Assembly: GCA_018398585.1 (NCBI GenBank)
Contig: JAGTTD010000024.1
Location: forward strand, 8,708,071-8,772,070
Reading direction: 5' to 3'
Source of the DNA: Simmondsia chinensis
Taxonomy: Eukaryota; Streptophyta; Magnoliopsida; Caryophyllales; Simmondsiaceae
Length of the DNA stretch: 64,000 nucleotides
A program made the position numbers and the translations under genes. Below are positions 35,268 to 49,077 of the stretch, in pieces. The stretch's first letter is position 1, and the number at the start of each line of letters is the position of its first letter. The notes under the pieces were generated by a model that searched no databases, was not told the origin of the DNA, and worked only from the letters and a program-made list of their open reading frames with translations.

Positions 35268-38200
35268 CTGCAATTACAAGCAGTTTGGCAATAACGAAGC
35301 TTAAAGAGTGGACGTGATATCTTTTTTGTTCGTACTCTGAGATGGGAGGGGCGTGGAATCAAATAATCATATACGAAGGGCATTTTGCAATCATAATTAG
35401 TAGTAGGGGTGAAAATGAAGGGGGTATTTGATAAACTATTCATATTTATACATACTAAGTCTCGCTTGTGTTCATTTTAAGAGCTCAAAAGGTATACGAG
35501 CAAAGTTCGATCAAGAGGTTCTCAACTCGTTAAAATTCATGTAAATGTATTACAAAGGCTATAACAACGGCCGATTGCATAACGATTAGCTCAAAATCTG
35601 TTACTTCACATAATGGCCATTGCATTATATCACGGCCTTTGTTTGATTTCATGGTGCTTGGAAACTAGATCTATGGTCCTGGTAAAAGTTAGAATGAGAC
35701 ATCCTTCAAATAATATGATCTTTTTGCTATCATTCAATCAAATAAACGGCTGTAAAGCAGATTAACAGCCATTATGTAAGCTCTCACTCAAGAGAGCCGT
35801 CCCAAGAATTTGCAACGACCAAAATAAATAAGTGTTGTTTGTACTTATTGAAACAGTATTACAAATGTGTTTAGTCTAACGTAGGCAATTTGGTCCAATA
35901 ATTCACAACTCTGAAGTAAAGCTAACGCCCATGGCAATGCAAGCACGATACAAACATGATGGCCATTTGTTTCCATCCTTGCCACGCATCATAAAACAAA
36001 CGCAAAAACTATCGAAATAAAAAGGGAAACTATCACTTAGGAATCCTAAGGTTTTGCCATTTATTAGCTAAGTACCCTGATACCAACTCGCAACTAGCTT
36101 CCGAATAAAAGAATAACGACAAGACCTTTTGAGGCCTAGGACGCATCTCGCCTGGAGATGCATCTCGGCTGGCAACCACAGACGACTTCATCTCGGCACG
36201 TACAATTCTATCTCGTCTCCGGAAATATAAGTATAAATCCTTGCTAACAAGTACATCATTGCTGAGGATGTAATAGCCAAAGCCGAGCAACCTAGACAGA
36301 AGCATAGAGAGGGCAGAGTGAATACCCGCGGTTCCTACCTGAAAAGGGAACAAAGAGTGAGAAATCCGAGAAGAAGCCGCAATTTCGGACAATGGGAACC
36401 GACCCGATTGCTCTTGGAAGTAAAGAAGCTCGATACACCAAGGATCAAGGCACCAACAAATCCGGAACCAAAAATAAGCCAGAAGAAATGGTGTGAATAC
36501 CACGATGTGCCCGGGCATGATACCAATGACTGTCGAGCACTCAGATACCAAATGGACAAGCTACAGAAAAAAAAGGAGATCTCGGGAAATTTTTAGACAT
36601 AAAGAAACTTAAACCCGGGACCTTAGGACCTTCTCGTGAGGGAACACAAAGCTTCAACAAGCACTCCAAAACGCGTGATAGCGACGATCAAACAAATATG
36701 GGGAAACATAAACGACGAAATTCGCGTAAGGGGCAAAAGCAAAATCAGAAGATGCCAGCCCCTAACCTTTACACAAGATGACCTCGAAAATGTCAGGACC
36801 CCACACGAAGATCCCATGGTCATTACCATGGAAATTTACAATTTCTCTATCCAGAGAGTCCTAGTGGACCAAGGGATCTCGGTCAACATCCTTTTCCTCC
36901 ATTGTTTCGAAAAAACAATGGAAATCTTACACCAAAAGTTGGTCCCTACAACCGGGACTCTCGGAGGTTTCTCTGGAGAAGTTGTTAGCCCACTAGGTAC
37001 TATAGGCCTTAGTATTCTCTTAAGAGACGAAAAGCGAGGGCATACATTCAGGACCGAATTCCAGGTTGTCGCGGCAAACTCAACGTTCAACACCATTCTG
37101 GGACGCCTTGTGTTGAATTCATTGAAAGCAGTGGTGTCAACCTATCACCTAGCCATGAAATTCGAAAAAGATGAAGGGAACATTTTAACCATTAGAGGAT
37201 GTCTGCGAATGGCCCGCAGCTGCTATCACACCCAGGATGCCTGGAATACGGAGAAAGAAGGCGGCGAGGAGGAAAAGCAACCAGACCCCAAAGAAACCAT
37301 CGAAGTAGAACTCGAACCCGGGAGGAGGGTCCGAATTGGAGCACAACTAAATCCGGACGCCCATAATCAAATCCTACAAGTGCTCCGACAATATCGGGAA
37401 GTCTTCACGTACTCGGTGGAAGAGAGGTCGGGGATAGATAGAAATATCATTTGCCATCACCTGAATGTCCAACCCGAAAAAAAACTAGTGAGGCAGAAAA
37501 AGCATAACTTCTACATGGAACGAAATCAGGCCATAAGTGAGGAAGTTCGAAAACTATTAAATGCGAACTTCATACGAGAAGTCTTATACTCTAAATGGTT
37601 GGCTAATGTGGTCCTGGTAAAAAAGCACTACCAAAGATGGAAACCCCAAAAAACGCCAAAAGATATCCAAAAGCTAACAGGTTGCTTAACCGCTCTTAAT
37701 AGATTCATCAGTCGGTTGGCCGATCGATCCCTTCCTTTCTTCAAGATTTTACGCAGGAGAGAAAGTTTCAAATAGGACGAGTCTTGTAAGCTAGCCTTCC
37801 AAGAACTCAAAGAACACTTGGCATAACTCCTCACCATGTCTAAACCCGTTACGGGAGAGGAGTTGGTCCTCTACACTGCGGCATCCGATGATACAATAAG
37901 CACCGTGCTAATACATGAGAAAGAGAACATCCAGAAGCTAATCCACTTCGTTAGTCAAATATTAAGAGATGCCGAGAAGCGGTATCCCCATATTGAAAAA
38001 CTTGCTTATGCCGTTATTATGGCTACCCGAAAGCTTTGTCCCTACTTCCAAGCACATCGCATCCAAGTGCGAACTAACCAACCCCTTCAGAAGTTGCTCC
38101 AACAATTAGAATGTTCGGGAAGAATGTTGGCCTGGGCAGTCGAACTTTCCGAATATGATATCCAATTTGAATCACGAGCCGTGATCATGGCGCAAGCGCT

Positions 38201-41200
38201 GGCCGACTGCCTAGCCGAATGCTCGTTCACCAACCACACATTGCTAAATTCAAGACCGGTGGACGTCTCAGAAAAGTCATGGAAGCCGTACGTCGACGAA
38301 TCTTCCAAGAATTAGGGAAGTGGCGCGGGGATCCTACTCATCTTGCCTGAAAATCAGCATTTCCCGTATGCAATGAGGTTTAAGTTCAAAGCCAGCAACA
38401 ACGAAGCTAAATATGAGGCACTCTTCACGGACTAAAGATAGCACGGAAAGCAGGAGCATGGTAGGTCGAGGTATTCAGTGACTTGGTCGTCAAGCAAATT
38501 CAGGGAATTTATGGGGCACGAAGCTCCGTCTGATATAATACCTTAAGATAGTGAACGAGGAAGTAAAAGCGTTTCCCCACTTCAGGATTCACCTCATACC
38601 TCAGGCAAAAAATGCCAAGGCCGACGAATTAAGCCGGATAGCTAGCTCGGAACTAGAAGAAAAACGCTTGAATCCCGCCATCCCGATGGAAGAGGTCTGG
38701 ACTTCATGCAGGAACCCCTCTTCTCAGAAAAAAAGTTACACAAATACGGACCAGTAATGATTGGCAACGCCCTCTTATAGAATTCATAAAGGACGAATCC
38801 TTCCTGATATCCAGATGGAGGCGAAACGAATTCGAAAGCGAGCCCCTTGGTTCATACTAATCGATGAAGACAAAAGATCCTTCGTACATCCGCTATTAAA
38901 ATGTGTAGGCAAGGAAGAAGGGGAATACGTCTTACGCGAAATCCATGAAAGTATCTACGAGCAGCATCTTAGTAGCTGAGCATTGACCAATAAGGCCTTA
39001 CGGTCTGGATATTATCAACTTGCCATGAAGAAAGATGCACAGGACCTCATACAGAAATGCAAAAAATGCCAGAAACATGTCCCCCGAAGATGCATCTTTG
39101 CTTCAGCTCATACTCAACCCAATCCCTTTCAGACAATGGAGGCCGGATATCTTGAGACCATATCCGAAAGCAACTGGACAAAGAAAGTATATCATCGTGG
39201 CTATAGATTATTTCAGTAAGTGGATAGAGGCCGAACCTATGTCCCAAATTACGGACCACGCCGTTTAACATTTCATTTGGAAGGGGATTATCACCCGTTT
39301 CGGGATCCCATAAGTTTTGATTACCGATAATGGTACCCAATTCAGTTCACAAAGATTTCGAGACTACTGTGGAAACTTGGGAATCAAAATAAATTACACC
39401 TCGGTAGCATACCCGCAAAGTAATGGCCTGGCGGAATATGCCAACAAACATATCTTTTAAGATTGAAACGTCGGCTAGACCAAGCCAAAGGAAACTAGGC
39501 AGAAGAACTCCCTAGTGTATTGTCGGCTTACCGAACAACGATGCGGAACACCACGGGAGGAACCCCATACAATCTTGTATATGGAATAGAAGCGGTACTA
39601 CCAGTAGAAGTGGGAGAACCCAGCCTTCGAATTTGAGATTACAACCAAAAGCACAACGAAGAAGCATTAAGACAGTCGTTGGACGAGATGGAAAAGACGC
39701 GAGAGCGCATTGATTAGGATGATTGCCTAAAAGCAAAGGATGACAAGATACTTTAATTCCAAGGTAAAAAAGAGAAGTTTCCAGGAGGGAGAACTAGTAC
39801 TAAGACGAACAGAATCCTCGGGACAACACTACGGCAAATTATCCGCTAATTGGGAAGGACCCTATAGGATTTCCCGGGCCACCCGAGATGGAGCCTACCA
39901 CCTGCAGCAGCTGAACGGAACTCCGATCCCAAGAACGTGGAATATTTCGAATCTAAGGAAATACAATGTATAATATCGTGACAAGAATATAAATGCACTC
40001 TACGTTTTGTGAAGATTATCTCTCCTTTGCAAATGGAAAAGTAAAAACTCACATCTAAACCGTAAGCCCTTTCGAGATGGGCAAAATATACTCTAAGCCG
40101 TAAGCCCTTTTGAGGGGGCGAAATACACGAGGCGGGCGAAATACGTCCAAGTCGTAAGCCCTTCCGAGGCGGGCGAAATACGTCCAAGCCGAAAGCCCTT
40201 CCGAGGCGGGCGAAATACGCCTAAGCCGTAAGCCCTTTCGAGGCTGGCGAAATATGCCTAAGCCATAAGCCATAAGCCCTTTCGAGGTGGGCCAAATATA
40301 AATACGCCTAAGCCGTAAGCCATAGTCCCTTCCAAGGCAAACTAAATATACTCTAAGCCGTAAGCCCTTCTCAAGCAGGCAAAATCCATCTAAGCCATAA
40401 GCCCTTCAGCAGGCGAGCGAGATAGATCAAAGCCATAAGCCCTTAAATAGGCTGGCGAGATACCTCCAAATGTTGTAGTCCCTCCTTAGGCAGGCAACAT
40501 CCAAACCAATAAAACCTCCTTCGGGAGGCGAAATACATAGGCAACATAAGTCCTTCTTGGAATGCTGAAATACGTAAAAAAATATAAGGCATTCACAGAA
40601 AGGCAAAATACAGAAGCCCTACTTAGAAAGGCAAAATACCTAAACCCTTCTTGGAAAGGAAGAATACATTCAAACCATTGATCCTCCCAAGATAAGCGAG
40701 ATACACTCAAGCCGTAAGCCCCTCTTGGGTAGGTGAAACTCGTTTTAAATCGTAAGCCCTTCAACAGGTTGGCAAAAATGGATTGAAATTGTAAGCCCTC
40801 CTCAAAACACGCTGAAGCCATAATGGCCATAGTGGTAATAATAATAATAACAAGCGATAGCAAATCAAAGGCAAAATAATAAAAATAATAGACATATAAA
40901 CGAGGCAAGATACAGAATCATAAGTCCTTCCAAGGCAAGTAACGTGCGTCCGAATACATCGAGTTGTTGACTAAGACCAAAACCAAAAGCAACTGACAAA
41001 AAGTAGATAGATCCATGCCGCCGTAGAAATTCCGTTCAAGATATACAAGGATAATGGAAAGGAAGGGGATTCTGAGATTAGGGTCTAGGTACTTCGCCTT
41101 CTTCACAGCAAGGCTCACCCCAGTATCGAAGCCCTTCCAGTATCGACCTCAAAACTCAAGGCCTCGTTTAAAATCAGAATTAGCGCGCGAAACCCGCTTC

Positions 41201-44200
41201 TGGATCGCCTAGATAAGAGCCTCTCATTTCGAGATACGTGCGTCCTGCGCTGAAATGCGGGCATTTTGCTCCGAGATGATGAAATCCAACTAGGTAAGTC
41301 GAGACTTGAGCTCACCGTTCAGTCGCTGCACTGCAGCTCCCTCAACTCCAAGGCACACTGCCTCTAGCAAAGGTAGACAAATGATGATTGTGCTAAAACT
41401 GTCACCAAAAGCAAACAAACAAGAAAGTGAAGTTAGTGGAAGGATCCTCTTTCAAATAATAACCCGAAAACGCAAAGTGTAACCGTCACCTGTGATAGAT
41501 GGACGGATGTTTTATCTGGAGAGATCTCGCACAAACGAGCAGAGTCCTCCAAGAAGAGGTGGCATGTGCAAATCTCCCAACAGGCATCAATGTTATCCGT
41601 AAATGCAGAATGATAGCTAATTATTGGAGGACTAGGTTTCCCAGGGACTGAGACATACGAACAAAACCTTCCGCTGCAGCAGAAGAACCCTGCCACATAT
41701 GAAGCACCGAAATCCTGAGGAACCGGGAAGCAGTAGCAAATGCTCTTATAGAGGAACCAAGAGGAAAAGTCATCACGATCATGTAGCAACCACACCCTGA
41801 AGAGGGAGCCGCCTAGCAGAACTAAGCATAACGAGGTTCCTCTAACCGAATGATCATCCCACCGAAAAAGGCCCGCATCATCGCAATAGGCAATACTCTG
41901 ATGAGTCCTCGAAGGGAAGAGCAAGAACTCTGCAACAGTTCGAAGGGTATCCCATCGAACGACATAGGTAAGAAATATAAGGACCCCAATCGGACAACAA
42001 ATAGATAGTGCCGTTTATACAGGCCGGAACGTGGAACAGTAGGTTCCTTCCTCTAACATACAGCTCACCCTTGTACATCCATCCCTCTTGCCATGCAAAA
42101 ACCTCATGAGTTTTGGGCCACTCTCCTCCAGCCGGACGCAAGGCCGAGTCATAAACAAGCAAATGAACAGAAAAGCCAAAAGACGCGGCAGAATCCCGGC
42201 ACGCAAGAATAGCTGTCATGGGGCACAGAGTATACGGGGATAAAACCCCTTCAGTCAATGAGCCAAGGGAAAAATAAAAGCGAGTCACCGGATTGAAGAT
42301 AGTTATGCGAGAAGGACCCACTAGGCTAAACTCCTGACAAAGGACTAGGCTGCCATGACAACCCACGACCCGCCTATGGCCCGACAGGAAATCCATAGAG
42401 GATTGCGACAAAACCAACCCCGTGGCTGGAGTGCCCAGGAATAACCAGACATCGTCAGGATAGCATCGTGATTGAACAAGAAAACCATCCACATAGCGAT
42501 CTAAGGAACGAGAAGCGTGAGACTCTATGAAATGACGGTTGTTGATAAGCTGAGCATGAGAACGGGACAATGTTCGAAATCTCGAAAGAGATTTTATAGG
42601 AAAATAAGAAAAAATTTCGAAAGTTGCATCTTCAAACTCGGCCATCGTTGAATGAACTTCGGAGATGATGGTGGCCAAAGGGGATTTGTAAGATTTCCAA
42701 ATGAAAAGGACTAAGTGAAGAAGCTTCCCCCTCCTCATCCATATTTATAACGAGCCGCAATATAAACCGCAAACGAAAATCATTTGAGGAATGGCAGGGG
42801 ACTAACTGATAACAGCTCGCAAATAGCTTCCAAATAAAGGAATAACGACAAGGCCTTTTGAGGCCTAGGACGTATCTCGCCCAGAGATGCATCTCGGCGC
42901 CCAAGCACGAACGACTTCATCTCGCCACGTACGATTCTATCTCGCCTCCGGAAATATAAGTATAAATCCTTGCTGACACCTTAATGGATACGTGGAACAT
43001 GGGCTCCAGCCACAAGGGGAATCTCACCCCGAGATGCGAGCCTCACCCAAGCCACAGACTACATCAGCTACTCGTCACAGCGCACACAAAAACAGCTATC
43101 TGAGACCAAGGACCCTGGGCCCAGGGGCATCTCGCCCTGGATTAGCCTATCTGGCAAAATGCATCCCCATATTCTACCAGATGGAGAAAGTCTTCCCAGG
43201 AAAGCTATAAATACTACCCAAAATCCTGAAAGGAGGACAAGTCACTTTTCCTTTCTTTCTACTACTCTTGTACTAAATTAGAATACTCTTCTAATTCCAC
43301 AACTAATAAAAAGAGGTTTCAGTTTAACCTTCCACAAAATAACCTGTACTCAAAACATACCCCGACATTCAATATATACAATAAGATCCCCTAAGTTTTG
43401 AATATATCATCACACAGATGGCTACACTGTGTTGGAATTTGATGAATTTGTGAGAATTTTACAAATTTTATACGGAAAATAATAATATAGTACATGATTG
43501 TGATACTATATATAAACCATGTCAATATTTTCAGCAAAATTAATGAAAACAATAGAAAGTTCATAGAAATTTGATATAAACTACCTGCACGTTGCAAAAA
43601 TTATGTGTCGTGTCAGCATTTTTTGGCAAAAAGAAATCAAATTCTAATGAAAATACTTATCATTGTTGAAATCATGTTTAATTTCAGCATTTTTCAATAA
43701 AAATCTATCGAGTTCTAGCAGAAAGCAGCCCGATTGATAAATTTTAAGACTTCAGGGTACCAAAGTGATCAAATTTTTAAACCTCAAGTTAACCCATTAT
43801 ATATTTCAAACATCGGAGTATCTAGGTAACAAATGGCAAAATCTCAAGGTACCTAAGTGCTAGTTTCCTAAATAAAAATTGAACATGCAAGTGGCACTTA
43901 AAAAGCAAATAATAGACATCCCCCACTATGTTACCCAGACTCAGACACATAGTCTAAGTCAAATTTGGCTATTTTCTAATACCTTCATACATTTTTGATT
44001 CAATTTGAAGCATGCGAGTATCATACCAACATCAAAGCACAATTATCAGCAAAACGAAGAAATGAAGTAAATATGATCAACCTACCTGCATACCACCACC
44101 AGCTAGAAATGCAAGTCTGATTTCCTTTATCCTGAAAACATCCCAGACAGTTGCTTTCCTCTTGTTCTGTTCTTCCTTGGCTGCAGCTGCCAATAGATCA

Positions 44201-47200
44201 AGTTCATCCTCCAACCTCATTGGGTCATAGATTTTTGAAAGCATAGCTGCTGCTTTTGATGGATATTGCTGCAAATCCGGGGATATCAATCTGGGTAAGG
44301 AAGTCACGGAAAGAAAAGCAGGTAAGAGAACACTGGCATATGACTTGATATAAACCTTTAGGTAAAGCCAGCGAGGAGACTCGGGAAGAAACAGCATGCC
44401 AAAAAATTGTACAACAGCAGGCACTCCAGAGACACCGAGCATCCATCCCCAAGTACCAGGAACCTGCTTATACGATCCTCTGTCAGACAACTTTTCCCGA
44501 TCCAAAGCCCACAAGATGTTGAATGCAAAAAACAAGGGCACATTCAGTGAAGAGTTTCTATCAAAGATGAAAGGCTAGAAAACACCTGGAAAATTTTGCA
44601 GAACATAGAAAAACAAACCCTTTAATTAGAAAGGAAAAATTGGAATATAACGGTAGGGTGTTCTCTGAAAAATTTGGAGAAGAGGATTTTTCTGAACACA
44701 ATTACTCAGGAAAATGCTGCTTTTGGGAAAATTTTCTGGTAGTTTTTCAAATGAAACACTCCGGAAGTCTCAAACACTCTTATCTTCATTATGAAAAGCA
44801 GGATCCTTTCAGATGTCCCAAACTCTTCAAATTGACAGACTAATAATAGAGGAAACTATTAAGCTATTTCAAAGGTTAACAGGAAGAGATTGTGATTGTA
44901 CAACATAATATTACAAAAGCAGTTGATGGTGTACTTAAAAGGCTATATGAAGCTTTTTTCTATGTTACCAGGACTTAGGTAAGAGAATCATCCCAGATAT
45001 ACGTTCAGACATCATACTCGGTTACTAGCTATGGTTCTTTTATGCTTTTGGCTTAGCTTGACACATATATCTCATATTGATATCCAAGCACCCTTGTCTA
45101 ACACTGGCTCCTTAGAGCGGATTCATGTGTGCATGTGTGCTCATATGTTTACATATGTATTTATCCTTTAAATTACAATTCTATAGGAAAGATAAGAGCA
45201 GTAGTTGAAGGGTTCAGAGGATGTTTGGCCGTGCTACACAGGATGGAAAAAAAACATCTTTTTAACAAACTGAACATTTTTTTTAGTTCTAATGGATATT
45301 TGGCCAACATATAAAACTTTCAAGTGAAACGAATTCTATTCTTTTGCTTTTACAGCTTTTCCTTAGAATAGATCAAAAACAAAAACTAAACCTTCATGAC
45401 AGAGGTACCCTCACAGACAAATTTAAAACAATGGTCAAACACTCAAAAAAATACCAATAGTGATTCTCGGACAATTTGGCCTAACACAAAACTACTTCTT
45501 TGTGGAAGCACTTTTTAAAGCATCGGTTTTACGAAATTCATACTAAAAACTAGTAATTTTGCAGTAATGGCAAACAGCCCTGAGTTGCACAGACGTTGCT
45601 CCTCCATAGTATTCTCTAAGCTACCCAGAACATTCAACTATTTATTATTTGGCCCAAACCTATAATGAAAAATAATGCAGTACAAGGATAATGTAAAATA
45701 TAGGATTTATGAAGATATCTGGATTAAAAGGTGTTTAAGAATATTTGTAACTTTTAAATTCTTTAGATATTAGTTTATCTTTTAGGATTTATTGATATTA
45801 GATAAGATTGAGATCATTAAGGATTATCTTTTATTTTAGTTAGATTAGGATTATATTTTTAAGATTTTGATTATTTTTATTTTCTAGTTAAATTTGAATC
45901 GGACTTCTTAATCTTTTCGGATTTAAGGTTACTACTCTATAAATAAGACTCTTATGTACTTTATGGAGATATCTTTTAATGAAATAAAATCCAAAATTCG
46001 AGAATTAAGTTAGAAATTATTAGTTTTTCTTTTGTGCTACATCATTATGTCTATACATGGACTGAGTAATGTAACGGTTGTTACATATGGCATACTGAGG
46101 TAGTTGCTATGCCATTGACCATCATATAATGAAATATATTTAACAGCCTACGGGAATCCTCATAATTTTTTATTTATTAATACCTAGGAGAGAGTGCATA
46201 TGCATTTTAAAAACTATTAGATGAAGTACTAATCAATGATTTATGTACTTTCACTCATATTTTTGCACACGTAAGGTTGAAAAGGAACTTATTTCCTTAA
46301 AAATACCCAATGTGGTGGTTGCAATATATAACATCCGTGACACAACCGCAAACCACTGTAGTGAGAGGGATCAAGTTCCTGCCTGAACATAATAATACCT
46401 CTTTCTGCCACAATGAATGTGGCTTACCTTGTCGTCCTTTCAGATACAGACATCGTTCTAGATAAATCCATGTAACTAAATAAAATTGTCTAGTAACCTA
46501 AGGGTTCTTGAGCTAGCCATTATGCAATTGGCTTTTATATAATAATCTATTTGTAATGGTCACTATAATACATATATATACTGTACATGAGTTGCTAAAA
46601 TCTCATACAAGATAAATATTATCAAAGAGTATAAAACTTAATGATTCTATAGCTATTCATTCTACCTTTTGAGGAAAAAATAAGTTTTTCCCCTTAATAT
46701 CAACAAAAAGAGAGTCTTAAAAGCAACTTACTTAGAAAACCCAAACCATAAGCGTCGCTAATTATGTAACTTCCACACACCTGCTTCTGCAGCTTATTTC
46801 CATGGGCAAGTCAAAACACAATGGTAATAATAACATATCTAGATCGGTCTCACCTTAGTAAAGGCGAAATTAACAAGGTAAGAAATGAACTGTCCACCGG
46901 TGATCATCAGCACATTAGTGCTCACTAGTCCTCCCCTGACTTCCGTAGGAGCCGACTCTGCAATATAAACCGGTGCAGTTACTGATGCTACACCGACCCC
47001 CAAACCGACCAGAAGTCGACCGAGTATAAGAACATATGGGTTCGGAGCTGCAGCCATTACAATCGCCCCAGCAGTGAAGATAACATCAGCAAAAAGCGTT
47101 GCTTTTTTCCGTCCAAAGTAATCATTAATCCATCCACCAGAAGCAGCTCCGATTATCGCACCCACTTGGGCCATGCTAACAATTGTTTCCTAACAGAACG

Positions 47201-49025
47201 AGAAACCAAAAGTGTCCGGATGAGATAGCTTGAAAATAACTACTTTGAAAACCTACATGACCTACACTCAGGTACGAGAGCTGCACAGATATATATATAT
47301 CTAAAAGCCATACTCAGTAATTTTATAAGATTTTTTCATGTTTTGTACCCTTGTCTAACGCAAAATTCTAAAGCAAAATCAAGAGTCAAAGTAACTATGC
47401 CCGAACCAAAAACAAAAGAGGAAGCGCTGAGGGGAGATCATAGTTCCATAGCTTGAATAATCAACTACAGAAGTCCTAAAAGCCCAGGACGTCATTGGCA
47501 GAATTTGTTTGTGAATTAGGGTAAATAAGTTATCAAATATAACTTCAATATAATTATACTCAAGGGTTACAAACCATACAATAAAAGAGACTCCAAAATA
47601 AAGGATAGAAGGGAGAGAATGAACCAAAGAATTGCCACGCCGTGGAGAAATTCACTACCCTAAGTCGTTTATGCCCCCACACAAGTACAATGAGAATAAT
47701 GGCACTCCGACCCTAGGGTTAACACGGTGCTCACCTCAGTAGTGTGCTTCGGGGCTAGAAAGCACCGATACTCTTTTTTGGCTAGAGTATCGGTGTCCGA
47801 CACGCTTCTGATCCGTTTCAATACGTGTCCGATACGTGAAAAAAAGTATCCAATACCCTTTTTAAAAATTTTGAATTTTTGATACGTTTTCCCACACGCT
47901 TCCGATACGTTAACAAAAGTCCGATTCATTTTTTTGAATCCAACATGTTTGCGACACTCTTCTGATACATTTCAACACGTTTTTGATGTTTTAACTTTAA
48001 AAATATAATGTATGTATATAATTTAATATTATAAAATTAAAGAGTTAAATTATAGTATATATATTTTAAATTGATACATTTAAATTAAATTTAAAAATAA
48101 ACTAATATTTTCAAATGTTTTATAGTTGTCTTGATAAAAAAAATTAAAATTTTTGTACAATTTGAAAGAGAGAGAGAACGATGAAAAAAGAAGAAGGAAG
48201 CCTCTGTTGAGTCGAGGAGAGAGAGAAAGAGAGGTGTGGCACGGCTTGAACCTCTGTTAATTTTTTTTGTTAATTATATATGCTTGAATTTGCCCTATTT
48301 TAGTTAAGCGTTATTTTGTTTTTTTAAATTAAGCTACTATAATTTTTTTCCTTTTTTTTTTTTAGGGTTTATAACTCATATTTTTCATCAATTACATAGA
48401 TATATATCTAAAGATACAATTTTCAAGTAACGTGTCCTCAAGGTGTTGTATCCTAGTTTTTAAAAAAATTACATGTCGGCATATCGGTATCATCACACAT
48501 CTCGTATCTGTATCCGTATTCTTGCTTCCTAGCTTCGGGAGATGGACTGGAATACGCCTCAACTTGCTCAGTAATGGAGGAGAGAAAGAATTGTATTTGA
48601 GAAGGAATAAAAACAAGAAGAAGAAGAATTATTTCTAATTTCTATGTGTTTGAATGACTCACTAAAGTGTAGCATTTATAGAAGAAAAACTTGCACATTA
48701 AGGAAAAATATCATGGCCTAAGAATCCAGTTTCAATAAGGAAACTAACGAATATGAGGTTCTAAAAATCCGTCTTTAGTTAAGGCAATAATGGTTATGGA
48801 AAGAGTGGGAGTTAACACAGTTAAAGAAGCGTACTCGAGACAACCCCTCGAAGTCAACTAAGAAAGACAACTCAACCTCGAGCCAAAGGCCTTGAGCATT
48901 ACCCAAAGACAGAAACTAACCTCGAGTTCGTTTATGACAACTTAAATAAATATGATGGTCATAAAAGTAAAAGTCCGGGTGAGAAAATGGCCCACCACAA
49001 TGCGCCGGTCGACCTGGTTTTTTTC

Positions 49026-49077
<52 letters not shown>

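Larger units (their letters stand above)
36078..43357 (+). mobile_element. Tat-lineage Ty3/gypsy element, defective, carrying an antisense F-box gene
   Basis: TSD TACCC stands at 36073-36077 and 43358-43362; LTRs start TGATA and end AAAACA. The order gag knuckle, protease, RT remnant, RNase H, second archaeal-type RNase H and integrase with C-terminal domain marks the Tat lineage, which is known for the double RNase H. A large deletion joins the 5' LTR to late gag, so the PBS is lost; a second deletion removes the RT core. Between integrase and the 3' LTR lie a 37-bp tandem array and an antisense F-box gene copy. A tract GGCAGGGGACTAAC serves as PPT before 42807. It sits in INT1 intron 5, opposite in direction to INT1. 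Confidence 0.88.
36024..43869. mobile_element. Mutator-like MITE split by a gypsy element
   Basis: The 9-bp repeat AAATAAAAA flanks it at 36015-36023 and 43870-43878, as in Mutator-like elements. The left end GGGAAACTATCACTTAGG and the inverted right end AGGAAACTAGCACTTAGG start TIRs of about 75 bp (further shared words TTTTGCCATTT and GATA/GTAC-TCCGA). The left TIR is interrupted after 54 bases by the gypsy element and resumes at 43363. Without it the MITE is about 561 bp. No transposase is seen. Confidence 0.8.

Noticed and set aside
36033..36551. 172-codon minus-strand ORF
   Set aside because: It crosses from the MITE end through the 5' LTR into antisense gag; a shadow of element sequence.
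40040..40951. CRISPR-like array
   Set aside because: Units abut without unique spacers and decay progressively; this is a tandem repeat in a plant retroelement.
44077..44541. A single 154-codon transporter ORF
   Set aside because: It reads through an 87-bp intron with GT-AG ends; INT family alignment requires exons 4 and 5 to be joined without it.
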